Assembly: GCA_964508895.1 (NCBI GenBank)
Contig: CAZDWF010000048.1
Location: forward strand, 1-24,474
DNA: 24,474 bases
Origin: M55B132 sp964508895
GTDB lineage: Bacteria > Bacteroidota > Bacteroidia > Bacteroidales > B18-G4
Direction: 5' to 3'
Shown: in pieces, positions 1-6,364 of the stretch
How the letters are laid out: every line of letters begins with the position of its first letter
How positions within the stretch are numbered: position 1 is the stretch's first letter
Notes under the pieces: model-generated
What the model was told of the DNA's origin: nothing
What the model saw: only the letters and a program-made list of their open reading frames with translations
Database searches by the model: none
Made by a program: the position numbers and the translations under genes

Positions 1-150
1 ATTGATTTTTCATAAAAATTTGTTTGGGCCCGAAAGATAGTAAACTCATATGAATTATTAATTAATAATTATTGATTATTATTAAGTGATGAGATTACTA
101 TTAACATAATGGGCACTTAGAAAACAATAAATCACTAAAAATCACAATCA
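1..150. other. AT-rich upstream region without a recognised gene
   Basis: This stretch before the first gene is very AT-rich, with runs of TAATTATT-type sequence around 54-90. I see no open frame of note and no clean TAnnTTTG promoter. It presumably carries the promoter of the GH127 gene, but I cannot place it. Confidence 0.4.
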
Positions 151-177
151 ATGACTATGAATCACTATATTTATACC

Positions 178-2130
178 ATGAAGAAACTAATTTATATACT
201 TGTATTATCAGCAATACTAATTTCCTGCAACAGATCATCTAAAGTAACCGATTATCCGATCACACCGGTACCATTCACGCAGGTAACTTTAAATGATAAT
301 TTTTGGCTTCCCCGCCTTGTGACCAATAACAAAATAACTATTCCCTATGCTTTTGAGCAAAGTGAGGAAACAGGGAGGTTGAAGAATTTCCGTATAGCTG
401 GAGCACTGGAAGAAGGAACTTTCAGCTCACGCTATCCCTTCGATGATTCAGATGTATTTAAGATCATGGAAGGAGCGGCTTATTCTCTTCAGGAATTCTA
501 CGATCCTGAACTGGACGCATTTATGGACACATTAATTTCTTGGGTGGCTGCTGCACAGGAAGATGATGGATATCTGTACACCTATCGCACCATCCTGGGA
601 GAAAAAGCTGATACAGGATGGGCTGGAAGATCCCGCTGGGAGAAAACGCATCACCACAGTCATGAACTTTATAATATAGGACATATGTATGAAGCGGCAG
701 TAGCTCATTATAATGCTACAGGAAAAAGGAACTTCCTGGATATAGCATTAAAATCTGCTGATAGAGTATATGAGGATTTTGGAGAAGGAAAGATTGAACA
801 TTTTCCCGGCCATCAGGAAATAGAAATGGGGCTTGTAAAATTATTCAGAACAACAAGCGACAAAAGGTATCTTGACCTGGCTAAATTCTTCCTGGATACA
901 AGGAAAGACGGCTCCTTCTATTGCCAGGCACATAAGCCGGTAACAGAACAAACTGAAGCTGTGGGCCATGCAGTAAGAGCAATGTATATGTATGCAGGAA
1001 TGGCCGATGTGGCAGCACTTACACAAGATCAGGCCTATATAGACGCTATTGACACTATATGGAAGGATGTGGTAAATACCAAGACTTATATAAGCGGTGG
1101 TATCGGAGCCGAAGGCGGACATGAAGGTTTCGGATCTGATTATGATCTTCCCAATGAAACTGCTTATTGCGAAACCTGTGCCGGTATCGCAAATATTCTA
1201 TGGAATTACCGCATGTTTCTTTTAACGGGGGATGGCAAGTACTATGATATCCTGGAAAAAACACTATATAATAATGTTTTATCAGGGATTTCTCTAGAAG
1301 GTGATAAGTTTTTTTATCCCAACCCACTTGAATCGCACGGACAACATGAGAGGAGTGAGTGGTTTGCCTGCGCCTGCTGTCCTTCAAATATTTGTCGGTT
1401 CATCCCATCGGTTCCTGGATATGTTTATGCGCAAACTGATGAAACAATTTATGTGAACCTATACATAGCAAGTGAAGCTGAGATTGCTATAGACGATAAT
1501 ATCGTTAAGCTAACACAATTGAGCGATATGCCCTGGGGAGGAAATACTCAGATAATTGTCAATCCTGAAGAGCCTGAATTCTTTGAAATTAATATACGTA
1601 TCCCTGGATGGGCACAGGGAAAGCCTGTTCCATCAGATTTATATACTTTTTCATATAAGCTGAAAGATGACCTTAAGGTTCATGTAAATAATGTAAACAT
1701 ATCCGATTACAGAATTAAGAATGCTTATGTGTCCCTTAAAAGAAGATGGAAAAAAGGAGATGAGATCTATATACAATTCCCGTTTGAAACTATGGAAGTT
1801 ATTGCTTCTGAGAATATAGCAGCAGACAGTGGAAAAATTGCAATCCAAAGAGGGCCTATAGTTTATGCAGCGGAATGGATTGATAATCCGGGATATTCGG
1901 TTCTGGATGCGGGACTGGAAGATGTATCAGGATTGGAAGTGTTTATGGATGATGAATTGCTGGGTGGGATAGTGAAATTAATGGGAAAAGCAAAAACCCT
2001 GAATAATGGTGAAATTGAGGAGGTTGATTTTGTTGCAATTCCATATTATTCATGGGCACATCGGGGAGCAGGGGAGATGGCGGTATGGTTTGAGAAAGTG
2101 TATCCGAAGGTTGAAGGAGACCAGAATTAA
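178..2130 (+). CDS. GH127 family beta-L-arabinofuranosidase-like lipoprotein
   Basis: The product (about 650 residues from the ATG at 178) is a glycoside hydrolase of the GH127/DUF1680 family, whose characterised members remove beta-L-arabinofuranose from plant or hydroxyproline-linked glycans. I chose ATG 178 over ATG 151 because it starts directly at a lipoprotein signal: two lysines, a hydrophobic stretch and the lipobox LISC, with the lipidated Cys at residue 17. The family's metal and nucleophile residues are visible: ETC (Glu332, Cys334) and the CACCPSN motif (Cys400, Cys401), with Glu316 sixteen residues before Glu332 at the expected acid/base spacing. Length is normal for the family. 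There is no SusC/SusD partner in view, so no polysaccharide utilisation locus can be claimed. It converges on the gene at 2199. The fold assignment is firm; the substrate is inferred from the family. Confidence 0.88.
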   Translation: MKKLIYILVLSAILISCNRSSKVTDYPITPVPFTQVTLNDNFWLPRLVTNNKITIPYAFEQSEETGRLKNFRIAGALEEGTFSSRYPFDDSDVFKIMEGAAYSLQEFYDPELDAFMDTLISWVAAAQEDDGYLYTYRTILGEKADTGWAGRSRWEKTHHHSHELYNIGHMYEAAVAHYNATGKRNFLDIALKSADRVYEDFGEGKIEHFPGHQEIEMGLVKLFRTTSDKRYLDLAKFFLDTRKDGSFYCQAHKPVTEQTEAVGHAVRAMYMYAGMADVAALTQDQAYIDAIDTIWKDVVNTKTYISGGIGAEGGHEGFGSDYDLPNETAYCETCAGIANILWNYRMFLLTGDGKYYDILEKTLYNNVLSGISLEGDKFFYPNPLESHGQHERSEWFACACCPSNICRFIPSVPGYVYAQTDETIYVNLYIASEAEIAIDDNIVKLTQLSDMPWGGNTQIIVNPEEPEFFEINIRIPGWAQGKPVPSDLYTFSYKLKDDLKVHVNNVNISDYRIKNAYVSLKRRWKKGDEIYIQFPFETMEVIASENIAADSGKIAIQRGPIVYAAEWIDNPGYSVLDAGLEDVSGLEVFMDDELLGGIVKLMGKAKTLNNGEIEEVDFVAIPYYSWAHRGAGEMAVWFEKVYPKVEGDQN

Positions 2131-2152
2131 TTGACAGGTGCTGGGCTCTTGG

Positions 2153-2199
2153 TTGATTGTCGCCTCCCTGCCGGAAGGCATGGAATCAATTCCTTTTTT
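2153..2199. terminator. Possible terminator between convergent genes
   Basis: TTGATT (2153-2158) can pair with AATCAA (2184-2189). Inside it GCCT (2162-2165) can pair with AGGC (2176-2179), and a run of six T follows at 2194-2199. The stem is interrupted and weak, but it lies exactly between two convergent genes. Confidence 0.35.
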
Positions 2200-2948
2200 C
2201 AAGCATTTTTTTCTTCTTTCAGATGCAGCTTCACTGCTCTTTCATGTGCTTCATCACCAGCTTTATTTGCTTTTCTTTGATCGAGTTTTTTGATTGCTTC
2301 CTCTTGACCGTATAAAATAGCAATATCTTTTGCGTGTATAACAGTTTCAGCAGACGGCACTCCTAGATAAGTTGAGTCAACCCTTTCTATTCCCAGGATT
2401 GAAATTCCTTCAGATCGCAACCCTGTTTCACCAAGCACTTTTTCTGCAAGCCAGCTTCCTTGCTGTACTTCCATTTCTGCAATATGGAAATCATCGCTGA
2501 ATTTATATAATGAAGTAAAATCTTTCTTGTAAATCTTTGAATATTTCCCCAGCATCCTGTTTATGACTTTTGTAAGCCATGAATCAATTCTGTGATCTGA
2601 TGCCAGTATCCACAATAATATCACTCCTCCACCAATAATAGCCACATTATAATACCAGGCTAATGCTTTTTCATTCTGATTGACAAAGGTTAATAATACC
2701 GATGCAATCACAGTTACTATACCGGCATTTCCCATAAGCATCAGGTTGAAAATTATTTTTCTGCGTATGGGATTCCGGGTGATCTTTTCAGATTCTTCTG
2801 TGGTAAACCCAACACCACAAAAGGCGGATCGTGCCTGAAAGGATGCCATATGTGTCGACAAACCAGTGTGTGCAATCATTGCTGTTGCTATTTTTGTGAT
2901 CATGATTGAAAAGATAAGTATCATAATCACAGATAATACTGCCATCAT
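2199..2948 (-). CDS. Membrane protein with Trk/Ktr-like pore segment and C-terminal RCK_C (TrkA_C) domain
   Basis: This is a 249-residue membrane protein. Hydrophobic segments lie near residues 4-24, 66-88 and 98-117. Between the first two is a re-entrant-loop-like stretch (about 37-50) ending in CGVGFTTEE, which resembles the glycine-bearing filter loop of the Trk/Ktr/HKT cation transporters. Residues about 153-224 look like an RCK_C domain (ligand-binding regulatory module of K+ channels and transporters), followed by a charged tail. Proteins of this kind are usually annotated as TrkA C-terminal domain proteins. The arrangement suggests a cation channel or transporter with its own regulatory domain, but ion and ligand are unknown. 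The start is either of two adjacent ATG codons. It lies about 400 bp downstream of another RCK-type gene on the same strand. Confidence 0.7.
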   Translation of the reverse strand: MMAVLSVIMILIFSIMITKIATAMIAHTGLSTHMASFQARSAFCGVGFTTEESEKITRNPIRRKIIFNLMLMGNAGIVTVIASVLLTFVNQNEKALAWYYNVAIIGGGVILLWILASDHRIDSWLTKVINRMLGKYSKIYKKDFTSLYKFSDDFHIAEMEVQQGSWLAEKVLGETGLRSEGISILGIERVDSTYLGVPSAETVIHAKDIAILYGQEEAIKKLDQRKANKAGDEAHERAVKLHLKEEKNA

Positions 2949-3343
2949 AGTCTTGAAATTTTATTAATAATGTTATGTAAAAATACAGATTTTACATTAT
3001 TGTATTACTACTTCCGAAATTTAGTGAAGTGTAAATTGTAATTCATCCTTTGCTTTTTCTTTATTTGGCTAATTAATTTATTGAATATGTTGGCATTGTT
3101 AAATCAAACGATAATCCATATTTCGAGTATGTTAGTTTAAAGGTATATGAAGTCATTCAATACTGAAAATACCAGATACATCTTCGGGGATTTTAAGTTT
3201 AATGAAAAGGTTCATCATCAGTGATTGTGTGAATTGTTCTTTGTTATTATTGATGATACGTAAACGCTTGTCGGACAAATTCCCGTGAAAAGTACCATAA
3301 TGGGTGAGCTTAATGAATGCGCAACATTCACAATATTATGCAC
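2949..3343. other. Intergenic stretch between the two RCK-type genes
   Basis: About 395 bp with no full gene. The part near 2949-3150 is AT-rich and I see nothing functional in it. The part 3153-3335 holds an open, protein-like frame on the minus strand that is described separately. Confidence 0.5.
3153..3335 (-). pseudogene. Possible C-terminal coding remnant, family not recognised
   Basis: On the minus strand a frame of 60 codons is open from just after a TAA (3336-3338) to a TGA stop (3153-3155). It has no upstream start, but its composition is protein-like: THYGTFHGNLSDKRLRIINN near the middle and LMMNLFIKLKIPEDVSGIF near the end. It looks like the tail of a decayed gene rather than random sequence. 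I do not recognise the family. It is not in frame with the neighbouring channel gene, so it is not a simple extension of it. Confidence 0.3.
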
Positions 3344-5056
3344 TTAAGTTTTTTGTAGCGACTGATACAAAACAGGTATATTAACTATGGTATCCCTGTC
3401 CTTTTGTTTGTCTTCCTCAATTAGTTCTTCATATGGAATGATATTCGGATGAAGTTTTTTATCATTATCCCTTACTTTCCCAAATTTAAATCCATTAAGT
3501 TGTTTATGTGCCATCCAGCGTAAATGTTCCATTTCTGATAACTTTTCGATAGTTTCAGTGTTTTCGAGATTTTTAAAATCCGGGGCATTATTACTTCCTG
3601 TTTTGTATTCTGGATCAATAGCTCTTAACTTAATCCATATATGATCTGCCTGATTTCTGTTTTGATTGCGGTCAGGTTCGTTGAGGTTTTCCCATTCCTG
3701 ATGAGATGCCATTTGAGGATCATGAGTTTTTTTCTTCCTTTCCTCGTTAAGGTAATCGTTGTGAATGACCCTGGCTAACAGGTCGATTTCTGACTTTGCA
3801 ATAGAATCTAATGTGAGTGTTTCTTCCTTTAAGTTAAAATGGAAAATATTCTTTCCTTTATAATTGTTCAGGAAATCACTTTCCTGCTGGTGACAGATCA
3901 CTACATTGCATTTCATTGAAATATAATAAGTTTCCAGAGAGGAAAGTATGTTAAGGGAAACTGTGTTGTCATCTGAGCATAAATAGATCATTTTGGGTAA
4001 TTCCTGAACTTTATCAATTAGTAATCCATTATGATCAGCTGAAATGTCAGAGATATATTTTATTTCCAGGATTTTATCAAGCTCAGGATATTCTGATAAA
4101 AATTCTTTTAAAATATTCACATCTTTATCCCATACAATCACCCTGACCTTTTTCAGGTTACCGAAATGACACATCCTGGCAAGCTGTAATATTAAGGACT
4201 TACCAAGATGGCTTAAGCCAGCTATGAATATATTAGCAGCTTCAGAATCAGGAGAGTGCAAATCAAAATAAGAATCGGGAGAATAGTCTCTCATAATTAT
4301 CCTTGCAGCTCTTTCATAGATATTGAAGAATTGAATGTCGAGCCTGGATGCTTTATTCCTGTCGATAATCGATTTTTGAAAATAATCAAGGTTTTGAAGT
4401 TTTTCAATAGTGCTAAGTGAAGAAATATGAGTGTATCCGTTAACTTGTGTCTTTGATATACAATTCTCAATATATTGTGCTGAAAGTAAAGCAGCAGAAA
4501 TATTTATATTGTTATCCTGAGCTGCATAAAAAGTTTTTTCTGAAAATTCTATTCTGGCTTTTTTGTGTAATTCAATATCATCAGCTTTACCTTCAATAAA
4601 GAATATATTCTCGTTTTGTAAGTCTTCTTCAGAGAGATCTTTTCGATTTCCTATAACGACAACTTTCTTCCCACTATTAATTATATTCCTGATAAGATAA
4701 CTTCCTGTAAGATCTGTTCCGAAAAGTACTATATGCTTTTTAATATGACTTAGTCTATAAATCTTAAACTGATTTCTGGCAAACCACAGAATGGTCATTA
4801 TTGCAGCCATCGCTAATGAGAAGGGTGCCATAAAACGGGCAATATCCAGAATAAGAGGCATAGGGGGATCCACAAATCCTGATTCAAGAGTATATAGTTG
4901 TATAGTTATGTAAATAGTGTCAGCAATGCTGACTTGTGTTTCATGCAAATGAAAATATTGTACGAATCCAATAAATCCAAGTAACCAGCTGATTATAACT
5001 GCACTGGAAACAATATACCATTCGTACTTTTTGAAAAAGCGTGAAAATCCGCTCAT
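3344..5056 (-). CDS. RCK-type membrane protein with C-terminal RyR domain (putative ion channel)
   Basis: The 570-residue product starts with two membrane segments (about 13-34 and 73-95) separated by an amphipathic stretch (45-60) where a K+ channel would carry its pore helix and filter. Here the stretch reads YITIQLYTLESGF and lacks the TVGYGD-type filter. Two Rossmann-like TrkA_N/RCK units follow: the first with GTDLTGS (113-119), the second with GLSHLGKS (280-287). Residues 509-560 form a RyR domain, recognisable by EHLRWMAHKQLNGF, the KKLHPN segment and the PYEEL plus KDRD signature. In bacteria such RyR domains are often attached to RCK modules and are thought to sense a ligand; the ligand here is unknown. 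I infer a gated membrane conductance, possibly in nucleotide or stress signalling. The neighbour at 2199 is also RCK-containing. Confidence 0.8.
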   Translation of the reverse strand: MSGFSRFFKKYEWYIVSSAVIISWLLGFIGFVQYFHLHETQVSIADTIYITIQLYTLESGFVDPPMPLILDIARFMAPFSLAMAAIMTILWFARNQFKIYRLSHIKKHIVLFGTDLTGSYLIRNIINSGKKVVVIGNRKDLSEEDLQNENIFFIEGKADDIELHKKARIEFSEKTFYAAQDNNINISAALLSAQYIENCISKTQVNGYTHISSLSTIEKLQNLDYFQKSIIDRNKASRLDIQFFNIYERAARIIMRDYSPDSYFDLHSPDSEAANIFIAGLSHLGKSLILQLARMCHFGNLKKVRVIVWDKDVNILKEFLSEYPELDKILEIKYISDISADHNGLLIDKVQELPKMIYLCSDDNTVSLNILSSLETYYISMKCNVVICHQQESDFLNNYKGKNIFHFNLKEETLTLDSIAKSEIDLLARVIHNDYLNEERKKKTHDPQMASHQEWENLNEPDRNQNRNQADHIWIKLRAIDPEYKTGSNNAPDFKNLENTETIEKLSEMEHLRWMAHKQLNGFKFGKVRDNDKKLHPNIIPYEELIEEDKQKDRDTIVNIPVLYQSLQKT

Positions 5057-5336
5057 TTACTATTTGATTTAGATGTTGATAATTGTAAATATATGAAAAC
5101 ATTTCAATTTAGATTTAGGTTTGATTTAATATTTGGGGCTAAAGCCCGATATAGAATCTTCTTAAGTCCTCGTGACAAAGCACGAGGTAATTGATACTTT
5201 TTCAACCTGGTTTATACTATAGATTGAGCTAATAGTTGATATAAGATCGATAAAAAAATCTACACAAATTTAAGCGATCTGATGAATTGCTCCGGACTTT
5301 AGTCCGGGGATTATAGGAGCAAAATCATACTGGGCT
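5057..5336. repeat. Cluster of REP-like hairpins
   Basis: This non-coding stretch carries four imperfect to perfect palindromes: GGGCTAAAGCCC (5136-5147); CCTCGTG with CACGAGG around a 6-nt loop (5168-5187); CCGGACT-TT-AGTCCGG (5292-5307), itself inside GCTCC/GGAGC (5289-5320); and GGGCTTTAGCTC (5332-5343), which nearly mirrors the first in inverted orientation. Three of the four share a CTAAAG/CTTTAG core. The cluster abuts a truncated RAYT transposase, the usual partner of REP sequences, so I read it as a REP/BIME-type element. Confidence 0.65.
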
Positions 5337-5564
5337 TTAGCTCAAGATTTCAAATTTGTATTTGTTAAAATTTTGTCCACTACCCAATGATATAAGACAA
5401 TGTACATGCTCGGTATACCCATTTATGAAATCTATGTAAATATTTTTCACCTTAGCATTTTCTCTAATATGATGAAACACTTCTTGTCGAATTTCTTTAG
5501 TAAGAGATGGTTTTCGATTTTTTGTAGTCCAAACCAGATGAATCCATATTTTCAAATATCCCAT
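5337..5564 (-). pseudogene. Truncated REP-associated tyrosine transposase (RAYT / IS200-like TnpA)
   Basis: The frame resembles the N-terminal half of a Y1 HUH transposase: MGYLKIWIHLVWTTKNRKP at the start and the metal-binding HVH (in EHVHCLISL) near its end. The open frame reaches back to 5645, but the family start is the Met at 5562-5564, and the upstream residues do not look like the family. After SGQNFNK the family sequence stops and the frame runs into REP-type sequence with a stop at 5337. The half with the catalytic Tyr is missing. The element is therefore almost certainly inactive, although a RAYT elsewhere in the genome could still act on the hairpins. Confidence 0.75.
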
Positions 5565-5885
5565 TAAGAAATATGATTTTAAGTTAATAGTAGTTTTAAT
5601 GTTCATTAATGTCCATGTAAAAGGACAATAATTTGTTGTTTCCATTAATAAACATGAATGGAATTGTAAAATACTCCTCTGATATATTTATTTTATTATA
5701 CATCTCAATTATAAATCTATTTTGTCCCAAAATGTCCCCCATTTTTTTATTAAAAATTTAATTCTTCTTCGCAATAATTGATATTCAATAGATAACGGAT
5801 AATCGAAAGTGTATTATTAAATTATTAATTATTCATCTTTCATTTTTTATCTTTCACCTTTCACTATTTCTATTTTAACATTTTT

Positions 5886-5901
5886 TACGAAAAATTTCGT
5901 A
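5886..5901. promoter_or_regulatory. Operator palindrome 1 for the BlaI-like repressor
   Basis: TACGAAAAATTTCGTA is a perfect 7-2-7 dyad (TACGAAA/TTTCGTA). It is the most distal of three sites with the consensus TACGAA-N4-TTCGTA upstream of the repressor gene. BlaI/MecI-type repressors bind short dyads in repeated arrays, so these are the natural operator candidates. Confidence 0.75.
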
Positions 5902-5908
5902 CTAAATA

Positions 5909-5940
5909 TTTGCATCTACGAATTTATTCGTATATATTTG
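5909..5940 (+). promoter_or_regulatory. Bacteroidetes-type promoter of the BlaI/BlaR1-like operon
   Basis: TTTG at 5909-5912 (-33 element) and TATATTTG at 5933-5940 (-7 element, TAnnTTTG) are separated by 20 bp, matching the known Bacteroides promoter layout. Operator 2 lies in the spacer and operator 3 just downstream of the -7 element over the expected transcription start. Confidence 0.7.
5917..5932. promoter_or_regulatory. Operator palindrome 2 for the BlaI-like repressor
   Basis: TACGAATTTATTCGTA is a perfect 7-2-7 dyad lying between the -33 and -7 promoter elements. A repressor dimer here should block RNA polymerase directly. Its centre is 31 bp from that of operator 1, close to three helical turns. 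Confidence 0.75.
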
Positions 5941-5941
5941 T

Positions 5942-5957
5942 TACGAAATAATTCGTA
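5942..5957. promoter_or_regulatory. Operator palindrome 3 for the BlaI-like repressor
   Basis: TACGAAATAATTCGTA matches the other two sites with one mismatched pair in the dyad (perfect 6-4-6). It begins one base after the -7 element and covers the expected start of transcription. Centre spacing to operator 2 is 25 bp. Confidence 0.72.
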
Positions 5958-5980
5958 GATCGATTCCTTAATGAAAAATT

Positions 5981-6364
5981 ATGAATACAAATTTGCATAA
6001 ACCTACTGAATCTGAGTTGAAAGTGCTAACTGTTTTATGGAAGAACGGCCCCAGTACTGTCAGGTTTGTTAATGATCAGCTAAATCAGAAAAAAGAGGTG
6101 GGATATACCACTACGCTTAAGATCATGCAGATCATGAATGAGAAGGGGATACTTTCCAGAGTAAGTGAAGGGCGAACTCATATATACAGACCTGCAATAT
6201 CTCAGGAAATGATACAGGGGAAATTGGTAGACCGCTTATTGGAAACAGCTTTTTGTGGATCTGCTTCTAACCTGGTAATGCAGGCTCTGGGAAATCATAA
6301 GTCAAGCCCGGAAGAGCTCGAGAAGATTAAAGAACTCATTAAAAAACTGGAGGACAAATCATGA
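5981..6364 (+). CDS. BlaI/MecI/CopY-family transcriptional repressor
   Basis: A 127-residue protein typical in length for BlaI/MecI repressors. The N-terminal part (about 8-75) is the winged helix: ESELKVLTVLWKNGPSTVRFV, the recognition region around YTTTLKIMQIMNEKGIL, and the wing EGRTHIYRP. The C-terminal part (about 80-127) is the helical dimerisation region, where the family is cleaved on induction; the ETAFCGSASNLV segment corresponds to the FxGS area near that site. Its stop overlaps the start of the next gene by ATGA, so the two are translationally coupled. The three palindromes upstream imply autoregulation. There is no beta-lactamase or PBP gene nearby, so the regulon probably concerns something else. 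Confidence 0.92.
   Translation: MNTNLHKPTESELKVLTVLWKNGPSTVRFVNDQLNQKKEVGYTTTLKIMQIMNEKGILSRVSEGRTHIYRPAISQEMIQGKLVDRLLETAFCGSASNLVMQALGNHKSSPEELEKIKELIKKLEDKS

Larger units (their letters stand above)
5646..5980. other. AT-rich regulatory region upstream of the BlaI-like gene
   Basis: No gene is seen here. The left 230 bp are AT-rich without recognisable structure. The right 95 bp hold three operator palindromes and a promoter, listed separately. Confidence 0.6.

Noticed and set aside
841..1387. Minus-strand open frames inside the GH127 gene
   Set aside because: They overlap a fully supported family member with its catalytic residues, show no recognisable motif and have no start signals; they are frame shadows.
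178..2130. Polysaccharide utilisation locus
   Set aside because: Only one glycosidase is present; no SusC/SusD pair, sensor or further CAZyme lies within the window.
5135..5343. Palindrome cluster as a CRISPR array
   Set aside because: The repeats differ in sequence, are not regularly spaced and have no spacer pattern or cas genes; a REP-type cluster explains them better.
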